64,000 nucleotides of DNA, taken from contig NZ_FOMS01000011.1 in the NCBI RefSeq assembly GCF_900112685.1, positions 62,001-126,000 of the forward strand. Direction: 5' to 3'. The translations under genes and the position numbers were made by a program. This DNA is from Roseivivax sediminis (GTDB lineage Bacteria > Pseudomonadota > Alphaproteobacteria > Rhodobacterales > Rhodobacteraceae). The notes beneath the pieces were generated by a model. It did not search any database and had not been told where the DNA came from. It saw only the letters and a list, made by a program, of their open reading frames with translations. This document shows, piece by piece, positions 52,304-61,536 of the stretch (position 1 is the first letter of the stretch; each line of letters begins with the position of its first letter).

Positions 52304-52336
52304 GGAGTATTTGACGCCCAAAGAAGCCGGGGCGCG
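52304..52336 (-). repeat. Dispersed intergenic repeat (CTTCTTTGGGC / AAATACTCC), copy 2, inverted
   Basis: Read on the minus strand this block has CGCGCCCC, one variable base, GCTTCTTTGGGC and AAATACTCC, as at 24936-24969 on the plus strand, with one base difference and a small indel. It lies in the 220-base convergent gap between the lectin gene and prs. No coding content is seen in the gap. Confidence 0.7.
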
Positions 52337-52482
52337 CGCGCCAGGGGGCGGGCAGCGCGGAACTGCGAGGGGCAGAGCATCCGGCGCCCGGGCGTGACCG
52401 CGGCACATGCCGCGCCGGACGAGGTCATCTTGCTCCGGGGCAACCCGCGCCGAGGAGAGCCCGCGAGGGCTCGAGGAGCCGG

Positions 52483-53493
52483 TCAGAGAATTCCCTCGTA
52501 GATCGGCCCCAGCGTCTCGGTCTCGAACAGCGACGACACGCTGGTGCCGTTCCAGATGTTCAGGATCGCCTGCGCGAACATCGGCGCGGTGGGTACGACG
52601 CGGATGTTGGGCGCCGCCCGCACCGCGTCCGTGCCCTCGATGGAGTCGGTGACCACCAGCGATTTCATCACCGAGTTGGTGATCCGCTCCACCGCCGGGC
52701 CCGACAGCACGCCGTGCGTGATGTAGGCGTGGACCTCGGTCGCGCCGTGGTCCTTCAGGACTTCGGCCGCCTTGCAGAGCGTGCCGGCCGTGTCGCAGAT
52801 GTCGTCGACGATGAAGCACTTCTTGCCGGACACGTCGCCGATCACCGTCATCTCGGCCACCTCGCCGGCGCGCTCGCGCCGCTTGTCGACGATGGCGAGC
52901 GGCGCGTCGATGCGCTTGGCCAGCTCGCGCGCCCGGGCCACGCCGCCGACGTCCGGCGACACGATCATGGCGTCCTCCAGCTCGCCCTTGAACTGGCTCA
53001 TGATGTCGAGCGCGAAGATCGGCGAGGCGTAGAGGTTGTCCACGGGAATGTCGAAGAAGCCCTGAATCTGCGCCGCGTGCAGATCCATCGTCAGCACCCG
53101 TTCGATCCCGGCGCTGGCGATCATGTTGGCCACCAGCTTCGACGTGATCGGCGTGCGCGCCTTGGTGCGGCGGTCCTGGCGGGCGTAACCGAAATAGGGG
53201 ATCACGGCGGTAATCCGTGCGGCCGAGGACCGGCGCAGCGCGTCGGCCATGATCAAGAGCTCCATGAGGTTGTCGTTTGCCGGGTTCGAGGTCGGCTGGA
53301 TCAGGAACATGTCCTCGCCGCGGACATTCTCGAACACCTCGACAAAGATCTCGCCGTCGTTGAACCGCTCCACCCGAGCGTCGACGAGCCCCACGGTCAT
53401 CCCCCGATACAGCGACATGCGCCGGGCGATGGCCTGCGCAAGCGGCAGGTTCGCGTTGCCGGAAATGAGCTTGGGTTCGATCACGGTTGGCAT
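52483..53493 (-). CDS. prs: Ribose-phosphate pyrophosphokinase
   Basis: A 336-residue enzyme that makes PRPP from ribose-5-phosphate and ATP. Landmarks are [49 protein letters not shown] (ATP loop), [19 protein letters not shown] and the PRPP-binding [11 protein letters not shown] near residue 228. It is slightly longer than E. coli Prs (315). ATG 53493 is the family start; the frame is open further upstream. Supplies PRPP for the trpF and pyrD pathways seen elsewhere in the window. Confidence 0.97.
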   Translation of the reverse strand: MPTVIEPKLISGNANLPLAQAIARRMSLYRGMTVGLVDARVERFNDGEIFVEVFENVRGEDMFLIQPTSNPANDNLMELLIMADALRRSSAARITAVIPYFGYARQDRRTKARTPITSKLVANMIASAGIERVLTMDLHAAQIQGFFDIPVDNLYASPIFALDIMSQFKGELEDAMIVSPDVGGVARARELAKRIDAPLAIVDKRRERAGEVAEMTVIGDVSGKKCFIVDDICDTAGTLCKAAEVLKDHGATEVHAYITHGVLSGPAVERITNSVMKSLVVTDSIEGTDAVRAAPNIRVVPTAPMFAQAILNIWNGTSVSSLFETETLGPIYEGIL

Positions 53494-53596
53494 CAGGCGG
53501 GGCTCCGAAAGGGAATCGTCAGGTTGCGGTGCGCTTAGCATGGCCCTACCGTCCGGCAAAGCCGAACGCCATGCATGACCGGAGAGGGCCGCAGCG

Positions 53597-54196
53597 ATGC
53601 CGCATATCGACTATTACTTCTCCACCCTGTCACCGTTCACCTATCTTGCCGGGCTCGGGCTGGAGGAGGTGGCGGACCGGCACGGCGCGACGATCACCTA
53701 CAAGCCGCTGGACATCATCGCGCTCTTTGCCCGCACCGGCGGCACGCCGCCCGCCGAACGCCATCCCGCGCGGCAGGAATACCGCGCGCAGGAGATCCTG
53801 CGCCTGTCGAAGAAGCACGGCATGCCGATGCAGCTGAGGCCCGCGCACTGGCCGACCAATCCCGCCCCGTCGAGCTACGCGATCATCGCTGGACAGCGCG
53901 CCGGCGGCGGCGATGTTGGCGCGCTGGCGCATGCCTTCCTGCGCGCCTGCTGGGCCGAAGAGCGCGACATCGCCGACGACGAGGTCGTGCGCGCCTGTCT
54001 GTCGGAGGCGGGATTCGATCCCGGCCTCGCGGACAGCGGCCTGCTGTCGGGGGCCGAGACATATGCCGCGAACCTCGAAGAGGCGGTGGCGCAGGGCGCG
54101 TTCGGCTCGCCGTTCTATATTACGGATGGCGGTCAGCGCTTCTGGGGCCACGACCGGCTGGAGGATCTCGACCTGCACCTGTCCGGAAAGATCTGA
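53597..54196 (+). CDS. 2-hydroxychromene-2-carboxylate isomerase-like protein (DsbA/kappa-GST family)
   Basis: A 199-residue thioredoxin-fold protein. The start [16 protein letters not shown] carries the Ser12 region that replaces the redox Cys of Dsb[32 protein letters not shown] and the C-terminal [22 protein letters not shown] fit 2-hydroxychromene-2-carboxylate isomerase (HCCA isomerase), a glutathione-dependent enzyme in naphthalene degradation. Most bacterial members have no known aromatic pathway nearby, as here, so the substrate is open. Its stop overlaps the next gene by one base. Confidence 0.88.
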   Translation: MPHIDYYFSTLSPFTYLAGLGLEEVADRHGATITYKPLDIIALFARTGGTPPAERHPARQEYRAQEILRLSKKHGMPMQLRPAHWPTNPAPSSYAIIAGQRAGGGDVGALAHAFLRACWAEERDIADDEVVRACLSEAGFDPGLADSGLLSGAETYAANLEEAVAQGAFGSPFYITDGGQRFWGHDRLEDLDLHLSGKI

Positions 54197-54999
54197 TGCC
54201 CGAGGACATGCGCGCCGGGCAGCCGGTGCATTGGCGGACATTCGGCGCCGGCCCCGCGCCCGCGCTTCTGCTGCACTGCGCGCTGGGGCAGTCGAAGGCG
54301 TGGACGCCGCTGGCCGAGGCGCTCGGCGATCTCTGGACGGCCGCCGCGCCCGACATGCCGGGCCACGGCCAGAGCGGGCCGTGGGACGGACAGAGCGACC
54401 TGCACGACCTCGTCACCGCCATCGCGGAGACGTTCGTGACCGGGCCGCTGCACCTCGTCGGCCATTCCTTCGGTGCCACCGTGGCCTTGCGCCTCGCGGA
54501 GGCGATGCCGCAGAACGTCCGATCCCTGACGTTGATCGAGCCGGTGCTTTTCGCCGCCGCGCGGGAGGCGGCTCCGGAGGCCTTCGCCGCCCGCCTCGCC
54601 GACGAGGAGGCCGTGGCCGAGGCCGCGCGCGCCGGCGACTGGGCGTTGGCGGCGCAGCGGTTCACCGCGCGCTGGGGCGCCGGTCCCGGCTGGGACAAGT
54701 TGCCGGGCAAGGCACGCGACAAGCTCGCCGCGCAGATGCCGCTCGTGCGGTCCACCGGCCCGGCGCTCTACGACGACAGCAAGGGCTTGCTCGTCTCTGG
54801 CGCCCTCGAGCGCGTGACGGCGCCGGTGCGGCTGATCCGGGGGGCGGACACCGACCCCGCGGTTGCCGCGATCCATGCCGGGCTGATGGCGCGGCTGCCG
54901 GACGCCCGCGAAACGGTCGTGCCCGGCGCGGGCCACATGGTGCCGCTCACCCATGCCTCCGAGGTGGCAAAGGTCCTGCGCGGCGACCTTGCGGGCTGA
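54196..54999 (+). CDS. Alpha/beta hydrolase
   Basis: A 267-residue hydrolase of the alpha/beta fold. The nucleophile elbow GHSFGAT (near residue 92-98) holds the catalytic Ser; the oxyanion segment LLLHCALGQSKAW is near residue 25-37; the acid is likely in RGADTDPAVA and the His in GAGHMVPLTH near the C terminus. The substrate is not known. It is translationally coupled to the isomerase gene (TGATG), suggesting the two act on the same compound. Confidence 0.9.
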   Translation: MPEDMRAGQPVHWRTFGAGPAPALLLHCALGQSKAWTPLAEALGDLWTAAAPDMPGHGQSGPWDGQSDLHDLVTAIAETFVTGPLHLVGHSFGATVALRLAEAMPQNVRSLTLIEPVLFAAAREAAPEAFAARLADEEAVAEAARAGDWALAAQRFTARWGAGPGWDKLPGKARDKLAAQMPLVRSTGPALYDDSKGLLVSGALERVTAPVRLIRGADTDPAVAAIHAGLMARLPDARETVVPGAGHMVPLTHASEVAKVLRGDLAG

Positions 55000-55002
55000 C
55001 GT

Positions 55003-55440
55003 TCAACGCCGGTCGAGCTTCGTCGACAGGTGGATGAGGCTTTCCGAACTGCGCACGCCCTTGGCCTCGCCGATCCGGTCGAGCGTGATGTCCAGCGCCT
55101 CGGTGGTGTCGGCGGTAACCTCGAGGATCATGTCGACCCGCCCGCTTGTGGTGTGCGCCGCCTCCACCCCCGGCAGCGCCTTCAGCCGCGCCAGCACCGC
55201 CGGGCCGGAACGTGGCTCGATCGCCACCAGCACGGTCGCGCGCAGCGCCGGCTTCAGCCGCGCGCCGGGCTTGAGCGTGTAGCCGGCGATCACGCCCTTC
55301 GCCTCCAGCCGTTCGATCCGCGCCTGCACCGTCGTCCGCGCCACCCCCAGCCGCCGGGCCAGTGCGGCGATGGGCGCGCGCGCGTCTTCTGCCAGGGCGG
55401 TCAGCAGCGCCGCGTCCGTGTCGTCGATCTGCCTGTCCAT
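55003..55440 (-). CDS. Lrp/AsnC family transcriptional regulator
   Basis: A 145-residue feast/famine regulator. The N-terminal HTH (about 5-60: DDTDAALLTALAEDARAPIAALARRLGVARTTVQARIERLEAKGVI) is followed by a RAM-type alpha-beta domain for amino-acid binding and oligomerisation. It is divergent from the ornithine decarboxylase gene with a 102-base gap, so a role in controlling that gene in response to an amino acid such as ornithine or lysine is likely. No clear operator dyad was found in the gap. Confidence 0.93.
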   Translation of the reverse strand: MDRQIDDTDAALLTALAEDARAPIAALARRLGVARTTVQARIERLEAKGVIAGYTLKPGARLKPALRATVLVAIEPRSGPAVLARLKALPGVEAAHTTSGRVDMILEVTADTTEALDITLDRIGEAKGVRSSESLIHLSTKLDRR

Positions 55441-55542
55441 GCCGTCACTCTGCCCGAAATTTGAATCACTCTGACAGATCCGACGCGAGACTTCGACGTC
55501 CCGCCCGCCGATCCTGATGAAAACGCGAGCAGGAGAGGCCCC

Positions 55543-56667
55543 ATGACCACGCTAGCGCCCGAGGCGACCGACGCTTCCGAATATCTGATCCGTCACCGGC
55601 CCGATGCGCCGGTCATGTTCTTTCGTCCCGACCTGCTCGCCGCGACGGCGGCGGCGTTCCGGGCCGGCTTTCCGGGGCGCGTGACCTATGCGGTCAAGGC
55701 CAATCCGGCGGTGGAGGTGCTGGGCACGCTCGCCGCGGCGGGGATCGACGCCTTCGACGTCGCCTCGCCCGAGGAGATGACGCGCGTGCGCGAAGCCGCC
55801 CCCGGCGCGGCGCTGCACTACAACAACCCGGTGCGGTCGGCGGACGAGATCGCGGCGGGCAAGCGGATGGGCGTCGATTCCTGGTCGGTCGACCGGATGA
55901 GCGAGTTCGACAAGCTCGGCGCGCTGCCCGAGGGCTCGGAGGTGTCGGTGCGCCTCGCGCTGCCGGTCCCGGGCGCGGCCTACGATTTCGGCTCGAAGTT
56001 CGGCGCCGGCCCGGACCTTGCGGTGGAGATTCTGGCGGCAGTCGCGGCGCGCGGCTTCGTCCCGGCGCTGACATTTCATCCCGGCACGCAATGCCCCGAC
56101 GGCGCCGCCTGGGCGCGCTACATCCACGCCTGCGCCGATATCGCGCGGCGGGCCGATGTGCAGCTCGCGCGGCTCAATGTCGGTGGCGGCTTTCCCGCCC
56201 ATCGCGGCGGCGCCGCGCCCGATCTCGCGGCGATCTTCGCCGCCATCCGCACCGCCACGGCCGAGGCGTTCGAGGCGCCCCCGGCGCTGATCTGCGAACC
56301 CGGCCGGGCGATGGTCGCCGAAGCGGTCACGCTGGCGCTGCGCGTGAAGGCGGTCGAGAGCGGGGCGCTGACGCTGAACGACGGGGTCTATGGCGCCCTC
56401 GGCGAGTGGCGCGATCTGCCGGCGCCGTCGCGGATCGACGTGATTTCGCCCGACGGGCACCTGCGTCGCGCCGCGGGCGTGCCGCGGATCGTCTTCGGGC
56501 CGACCTGCGACAGCCTCGACCGGCTGCCTCGGCCGCTGGACCTACCCGGAGACATCGCGGAGGGGGATTACCTCCTGATCCCCGGTATGGGCGCATACGG
56601 CGCGGCGCTCGTCACCGCGTTCAACGGTTACGGCGCCCGCGACGTGGTCACAATGCGGGCGGGCTGA
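55543..56667 (+). CDS. Ornithine/lysine-type decarboxylase (fold III PLP enzyme)
   Basis: A 374-residue PLP enzyme of the alanine-racemase fold. The PLP lysine is Lys52 in YAVKAN; HPGTQC, NVGGGFPAH and the EPGR motif at 252-255 bind PLP; the catalytic Cys322 lies in FGPTCDSLD. This fits eukaryotic-type ornithine decarboxylase, which makes putrescine; members in alphaproteobacteria may also use lysine. AGCAGGAGAGG precedes the ATG. The divergent Lrp-type gene probably regulates it. Confidence 0.93.
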   Translation: MTTLAPEATDASEYLIRHRPDAPVMFFRPDLLAATAAAFRAGFPGRVTYAVKANPAVEVLGTLAAAGIDAFDVASPEEMTRVREAAPGAALHYNNPVRSADEIAAGKRMGVDSWSVDRMSEFDKLGALPEGSEVSVRLALPVPGAAYDFGSKFGAGPDLAVEILAAVAARGFVPALTFHPGTQCPDGAAWARYIHACADIARRADVQLARLNVGGGFPAHRGGAAPDLAAIFAAIRTATAEAFEAPPALICEPGRAMVAEAVTLALRVKAVESGALTLNDGVYGALGEWRDLPAPSRIDVISPDGHLRRAAGVPRIVFGPTCDSLDRLPRPLDLPGDIAEGDYLLIPGMGAYGAALVTAFNGYGARDVVTMRAG

Positions 56668-56752
56668 TGACGCGCCCGCGCGGGGGTGGACTTCGCCGCG
56701 CGCCTATCTAGTCTGCGCGCCGGTATACCATCCCAGCCAGCGAGGACGCAGC

Positions 56753-59047
56753 ATGGACAAGTTCGGCCGCTCTCAGCCCGTCACGCGCGTCGAGGATCTC
56801 CGCTTCCTGACCGGCGGCGGGCACTACATCGACGACACCGCGCCCGATGGGGCGCTCTTCGCCTATGTCCTGCGCTCCTCCGTGGCCCATGCCGACATCA
56901 CCGGGCTCGACACGGCAGAGGCGCGCGCGGCCGAAGGCGTGCACATGGTTGTCACCGCCGAGGATCTGGCCGAAGCGGGCCTCACCTTCGGCCTGCCGAC
57001 GGTCATGGTCCCCAACCGCGACGGATCGCAAAGCAAGCCGCCCCGCCGCCCGCTTCTCGCCGAGGGGCGCGTGCGCTTCGTGGGCGAGCCTGTGGCCGTC
57101 GTCATCGCCGAGAGCGCGCAAGCCGCAAAGGACGCCGCCGAGCTGATCGAACTCGACCTCGAGGACCGCGAACCGCACATGGCAACCGAGGCCGGCGGCC
57201 CCGCGATTCACGACGACGTACCGGACAACCGCGCCTTCGACTTCGGCCTCGGAAACGAGGCGGCGACGGAGGCCGCCTTCGCCCGCGCCGCCCGCACGGT
57301 GTCGCTGACGGTGGAGAACAGCCGCATCATCTCCAACCCGATGGAGGGGCGCGGCTGTCACGCGACGTGGGACGGGGAGCGTCTGCACTTCGCCTTCTCG
57401 GGGCAGGGCGTATGGGAGATGAAGGCGCTCCTGCGCAAGGCGCTCGGCCTCTCCAAGGACGCGGTGCACGTCACCACGCCCGACGTCGGCGGCGGCTTCG
57501 GCACCAAGACCATGCCCTATCCGGAATATTTCGTCGTCGCGCATGCGGCCCGCGCGCTCGGCCGTCCGGTGCGCTGGTTCTCCGAACGCGGGGAGGCGAT
57601 GCTGTCGGACAATTCCGGCCGCGACCTCGTGTCGGACGCCGAGCTTGCCTTCGATGCGGACAATCGCATCATCGGCTATCGCGTTCACACGAAGTCGAAC
57701 CTCGGCGCGTACCTGTCGGGCTTCGGCCCCCTGATGCAGAGCCAGCTCTTCTCGCGCGTGCTGACCGGGGTCTACGACATCCCCGCCGCTTGGCTGCGCA
57801 CCGAAGGCATCCTCACCAACACCACGCAGGTCGACGCCTATCGCGGCGCCGGCCGGCCCGAGGCGAACTACCTCCTGGAGCGGATGATGGACCGCGCCGC
57901 GCGCGAGCTCGGCGTCGATCCGTGGGAGCTGCGGCGCATCAACTTCATCAAGCCGGCGCAGTTTCCCTACACCACGGTGTCGGAGGAAACCTACGACGTG
58001 GGCGACTTCGCCAGCGTGCTCGACCATGCCGCGCGCGCCTCGGGCCGGGACGGCTGGGAGGCGCGCAAGGCGGCCTCCGAAGCGGCGGGCAAGCTGCGCG
58101 GGCAGGGCTTGTGCTACTACATCGAGTCGATCCTCGGCGATCCGAGCGAAAACGTGCGCATCGCGTTCGAGGAAGACGGCGCGGTGATGTACGTGGGCAC
58201 CCAGTCGAACGGGCAGGGTCACGAGACGGTCTTCGCGCAGTTCCTCTCGGACCAGTCGGGAATCCCCGTGGACAAGATCCGCATCGTGCAGGGCGACAGT
58301 GACCTGATCGCCAAGGGGGGCGGCACCGGCGGGTCGCGGTCCGTGACCGTGCAGGCCAACGTCACGCTCGTCGCGGTCGGCGAAATCGTGCAGAAGTTCA
58401 AGGACTTCCTCGCCCCCGAGATGGGCGTGGAGCCGGACGCGATCGCGTGGGACGACGTGCAGTTCCGCGCCGAGGGCTCCAACCTCACCCCGACGATGCT
58501 GGAGGTCGCGGCGATGGCGCGCGACGCGGGGCGCGAGGATCTTCTGACGCACAACGCCTCGGCGGAGCTGCCCGCGCGGTCTTTCCCCAACGGCGCGCAT
58601 GTCGCGGAGGTGGAGATCGACCCCGAGACCGGGGAGGTCCGGCTTGACCGCTATTCGGTGGTGGACGATTTCGGCAACCTGGTGAACCCGCTGCTGGTCG
58701 AGGGGCAGGTGCACGGGGGCGTCGCGCAGGGCGTCGGTCAGGCGCTGTTCGAACGGGTGGTCTACGACGAGACCGGGCAGCTTCTGACCGCCTCCTTCAT
58801 GGATTACGCGATGCCGCGCGCCGACAACATGCCGATGGTCACCTTCGAGACGCAGCCGGTGCCCTCCACCGCCAACCAGCTTGGCATGAAGGGCTGCGGC
58901 GAGGCCGGCACGGTCGGGTCCATCGCCGCGGTGGCCAACGCGGTGCAGGACGCGCTGTGGGACCGGGGCGTGCGGCAGGCCGATATCCCTTTCACGCCGA
59001 TGCGGGTGTGGCAGATGTTGCAGGACGGTGCGGTTGCCGCGGAGTGA
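56753..59047 (+). CDS. Molybdopterin-binding large subunit of xanthine dehydrogenase/CO dehydrogenase family (form II CoxL-like)
   Basis: A 764-residue catalytic subunit. N-terminal RVEDLRFLTGGGHYIDD is typical; VGGGFGTK is at 245-252; the active-site loop reads AYRGAGR at 362-368, the motif of form II CoxL-like proteins (form I has a Cys in AYxCSFR). The catalytic Glu is in GCGEAGTVGS near residue 710-720. Form II proteins are common in Roseobacters; their CO oxidation is doubtful and the substrate unknown. No FAD (medium) or iron-sulfur (small) subunit gene and no maturation gene is adjacent, so the partners must be encoded elsewhere. Confidence 0.93.
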   Translation: MDKFGRSQPVTRVEDLRFLTGGGHYIDDTAPDGALFAYVLRSSVAHADITGLDTAEARAAEGVHMVVTAEDLAEAGLTFGLPTVMVPNRDGSQSKPPRRPLLAEGRVRFVGEPVAVVIAESAQAAKDAAELIELDLEDREPHMATEAGGPAIHDDVPDNRAFDFGLGNEAATEAAFARAARTVSLTVENSRIISNPMEGRGCHATWDGERLHFAFSGQGVWEMKALLRKALGLSKDAVHVTTPDVGGGFGTKTMPYPEYFVVAHAARALGRPVRWFSERGEAMLSDNSGRDLVSDAELAFDADNRIIGYRVHTKSNLGAYLSGFGPLMQSQLFSRVLTGVYDIPAAWLRTEGILTNTTQVDAYRGAGRPEANYLLERMMDRAARELGVDPWELRRINFIKPAQFPYTTVSEETYDVGDFASVLDHAARASGRDGWEARKAASEAAGKLRGQGLCYYIESILGDPSENVRIAFEEDGAVMYVGTQSNGQGHETVFAQFLSDQSGIPVDKIRIVQGDSDLIAKGGGTGGSRSVTVQANVTLVAVGEIVQKFKDFLAPEMGVEPDAIAWDDVQFRAEGSNLTPTMLEVAAMARDAGREDLLTHNASAELPARSFPNGAHVAEVEIDPETGEVRLDRYSVVDDFGNLVNPLLVEGQVHGGVAQGVGQALFERVVYDETGQLLTASFMDYAMPRADNMPMVTFETQPVPSTANQLGMKGCGEAGTVGSIAAVANAVQDALWDRGVRQADIPFTPMRVWQMLQDGAVAAE

Positions 59048-59108
59048 CCCCCACCCGCGACAATCTGGGAAAGGTCAAGGAAAATCGTTCACGAACACTT
59101 TACGGGGC

Positions 59109-59136
59109 TTCACACTGTGGCTTCGGCGCCCATATT
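59109..59136 (+). promoter_or_regulatory. Candidate promoter of a small RNA or of the CoA-binding gene
   Basis: TTCACA (59109-59114), a 16-base spacer and CATATT (59131-59136). The -10 segment also reads CCCATAT, which resembles heat-shock sigma-factor -10 elements. It stands 63 bases upstream of the terminator at 59199. Confidence 0.4.
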
Positions 59137-59142
59137 GAAGTC

Positions 59143-59227
59143 AGGATCGCGGGATCGGAACCCCCGCGAGACCTTCACTGTCCCTCGTTCCGTACCTGGC
59201 GCCCAAGGATTCCTTGGGCGCTTTTTT
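59143..59227 (+). ncRNA. Candidate small RNA ending at a strong terminator
   Basis: An untranslated stretch of about 85 bases between the CoxL-like and CoA-binding genes. It follows a plausible promoter, contains a CGCGGG/CCCGCG stem in its first half and ends in a perfect 10-bp stem (59199-59208 with 59212-59221) with an ATT loop and six T (59222-59227). The start is set from the promoter guess. It may instead be only the terminator of the upstream gene, but the distance of about 150 bases from that stop is unusual. Confidence 0.4.
59199..59227 (+). terminator. Strong Rho-independent terminator
   Basis: A 10-bp perfect stem with a 3-base loop directly followed by T6, 29 bases before the CoA-binding gene start. 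It closes either the candidate small RNA or the CoxL-like transcript. Confidence 0.9.
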
Positions 59228-59255
59228 CTGCAGGAGACAGGGGTTAGGCTGGGGC

Positions 59256-59723
59256 ATGAGTTATTCCGATGATTTCCTGAAGACGGTCCTGCGGCGCACG
59301 AGGACCATCGCCGTGGTCGGCGTGTCGATGAACCCGGTGCGCCCGTCCTATTACGTGGCGCGGTACCTGTCGCTGAAGGGCTACCGGGTGATCCCGGTCA
59401 ATCCCGGCCATGCGGGCGCGACGCTCTTCGAGGAAACCGTCGTGCCGGATCTGCGCGCGGTCGAGGCGCCCGTCGACATGGTCGACATCTTCCGCCGCCC
59501 CGACGCCGTGCCAGGCATCGTCGACGAAGCGCTGGACGCGCTGCCAGGGCTCTCCACGATCTGGATGCAGATCGGCGTGCGCCACGCGGAGGCCGCCGCC
59601 ACGGCCGAGGCGCGCGGCATCGACGTGATCCAGGACCGCTGCCCGAAGATCGAGTACCACCGTCTCTTCGGAGAGCTGCGCATGGGCGGCTTCGCGACCG
59701 GCGTGATCTCTTCCAAGCTGTAA
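59256..59723 (+). CDS. CoA-binding protein
   Basis: A 155-residue single-domain Rossmann protein of the YccU/CoA_binding_2 type. The nucleotide-binding start is VVGVSMNPVRPSYYVARYL (about 20-38), then VIPVNPG and the block DMVDIFRRPDAV. The C-terminal MQIGVRHAEAAATAEARGIDVIQDRCPKIEY has the conserved Cys and Glu. The biochemical role is unknown; binding of CoA is shown for the family. The frame extends upstream into the terminator, so ATG 59256 is chosen. Confidence 0.9.
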   Translation: MSYSDDFLKTVLRRTRTIAVVGVSMNPVRPSYYVARYLSLKGYRVIPVNPGHAGATLFEETVVPDLRAVEAPVDMVDIFRRPDAVPGIVDEALDALPGLSTIWMQIGVRHAEAAATAEARGIDVIQDRCPKIEYHRLFGELRMGGFATGVISSKL

Positions 59724-59730
59724 CGGCGCG

Positions 59731-60987
59731 TCAGGGCGCGAGCAGCAGGGCCTGCACGTCCGCGACGTTTGTGCCGGTGGCGGGCACCTGCAAGAGATCC
59801 CCGGCCAGTTCCAGCGCGCGGTAGCTGTCGTTGTTGCCCAGAAGCGCCGCGGCATTGCCGCCCGCCTTCGCGATCCGGCCTGCGGTTCCGGCATCGACGA
59901 TACCGCCCGCGGCGTCGGTCGGCCCGTCGCGCCCGTCGGTGCCGCCCGACAGGAACGCCCAGTCGCAGCCCGGATCGGGCGCCGACAGCGCGACGCGCAG
60001 GGCAAGCTCCTGGTTGCGCCCGCCAAGACCGTTGCCGCGCAGGTGCACGGTCGTCTCGCCCCCGAACAGCAGCGCGGTCGGCATGTGCGGCCGCTCGAAG
60101 GCCGCGACGATCTTCTCGGCCGCGGCGCCCACGTCTCCGACCAGCGCGTCATCGACGATGCGGGCGGCGAAACCGGCCTCGGCCGCCGCCGCCTCCATCG
60201 CCTCGAGCGACACCCGGTTGGACCCGATCAGCACGTTCTGCGCCTGCGGGGTCGGCTCGGGCGGGGGCGCGTCCTCCAGCCGGCGGCGCGCGGCTTCGGG
60301 CAGATCGTCCCAGAGGCCGGCCTCCACGAGCGTGCGGCGCGCGTCCTCTGCCGTGCCGATGGGGCCGACCGTGGGGCCGGAGGCGACGGCGCGCAGGTCG
60401 TCGCCGATCACGTCCGACAGGATGTAGGCGGTCACCGGGGCTGGCGCGGCGCGGCGCAGGAAACCGCCGCCCTTCAGCTGCGAGAGCTGCTGGCGCACGA
60501 GGTTCATGCGCACGATGTCGAGGCCGCCGGCCAGGAGCGCCGCGTTCACCGCCTTCTTGTCCTCCAGCGTCAGCGGTGGCACCGGCGCCGGCAGAAGCGC
60601 AGACCCGCCGCCCGAGATCAGCGCGATCACCCGATCTTCCGGACCCGCCTCGTCCAGCAGCGCCAGCACCTCCACCGCCGCCGCGGCGCCGGCTTCGTCC
60701 GGGACCGGGTGACCCGCGCGCAGGACACGCGCGCCCGGCACCTCCTGGTCGTTCTCGTGATGGGTGACGGCCAGCGCGGTGACGGGGCCGCCGCCGAGCC
60801 GGTCCAGCGCGGCGGCGAGCATCCGTGGCGCGGCCTTGCCCACGGCGATCACGAAGGTCCGGCCGGTGGCGGCGCGCGGCGGCCGCGCGGTCAGCGACCG
60901 GACCAGCGCCTGCGCCGGGTCGGCCGCCTCCACGGCGGCATCGAAGAGATGGCGCGCGCGCGCCCCGAGGTCGGTTGTCTGGGGCAT
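59731..60987 (-). CDS. Glycerate 2-kinase (MOFRL family)
   Basis: A 418-residue kinase of the GckA/TtuD type, which phosphorylates D-glycerate to 2-phosphoglycerate in the serine cycle or in hydroxypyruvate and tartrate breakdown. Visible parts are VIAVGKAAPRML, ISGGGSALLPAP, VRQQLSQLKGGG, ILSDVIGDDLRAVASGPTVG and, in the MOFRL domain, LFGGETTVHLRGNGLGGRNQELAL and SGGTDGRDGPTDAAGG. Start at ATG 60987 gives the standard length. No neighbouring gene of glyoxylate metabolism is seen. Confidence 0.94.
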   Translation of the reverse strand: MPQTTDLGARARHLFDAAVEAADPAQALVRSLTARPPRAATGRTFVIAVGKAAPRMLAAALDRLGGGPVTALAVTHHENDQEVPGARVLRAGHPVPDEAGAAAAVEVLALLDEAGPEDRVIALISGGGSALLPAPVPPLTLEDKKAVNAALLAGGLDIVRMNLVRQQLSQLKGGGFLRRAAPAPVTAYILSDVIGDDLRAVASGPTVGPIGTAEDARRTLVEAGLWDDLPEAARRRLEDAPPPEPTPQAQNVLIGSNRVSLEAMEAAAAEAGFAARIVDDALVGDVGAAAEKIVAAFERPHMPTALLFGGETTVHLRGNGLGGRNQELALRVALSAPDPGCDWAFLSGGTDGRDGPTDAAGGIVDAGTAGRIAKAGGNAAALLGNNDSYRALELAGDLLQVPATGTNVADVQALLLAP

Positions 60988-61052
60988 CTGCGCCTCCGGC
61001 TGAAAATCCGTGCATGGGATGGCCGGGCGGGGCGCGCAGTGTCAAGCCCGGC

Positions 61053-61442
61053 CTAGTCCTGCGGGGCGAGGCTGTCCGCGTGGAGCGTGCGGCATTGCGC
61101 GGCCCCGGCCTGCGCCGCCTCGCGCATGTCCGGCAGGCTGGCGCGGATCTCTTCGGCGCGGCGGCGCACCTCGGTCAGGTCGACCGGCACGCGGCGCGGG
61201 AACCGCTGCACCCGGTCGGCGACGCAGGGGCGCCGGCCGTGCTTGCCATAATAACAGGTCGTGAACACAGGTACGGTGCGCACGTCGATTTCCACCGCGT
61301 AGCCGCGGGCGAGCGTCCGTTCGAGTTCGCGAAGCTCATCCTCCGCTGCCGCTACACGCGCCCCGGCCTGCGAGACGCAGCGTTCGAGCGGTGTGGCGCA
61401 GGCCGCGAGAACGAGGAGAAAGGCGAGCGAAAGTCGGCGCAT
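61053..61442 (-). CDS. Small lipoprotein of unknown function
   Basis: A 129-residue predicted lipoprotein: a basic start, a hydrophobic stretch and a lipobox LAAC with Cys15 as the lipid-bearing residue. The mature part has a helical segment (about 25-48) and further Cys residues (Cys22, Cys63, Cys73, Cys120), which may form disulfides in the periplasm. No known domain recognised. It is divergent from the I78-type lipoprotein gene; the 94-base gap probably holds both promoters. Confidence 0.75.
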   Translation of the reverse strand: MRRLSLAFLLVLAACATPLERCVSQAGARVAAAEDELRELERTLARGYAVEIDVRTVPVFTTCYYGKHGRRPCVADRVQRFPRRVPVDLTEVRRRAEEIRASLPDMREAAQAGAAQCRTLHADSLAPQD

Positions 61443-61536
61443 GACGGGACCTTAGCAGGTGTCGCGCCGCTGTCGATCCTTGCCGTGGTGGAGGATGCGA
61501 ATTAGCCTCGCCTGACAACGATGAAAGGTGTGAAGC

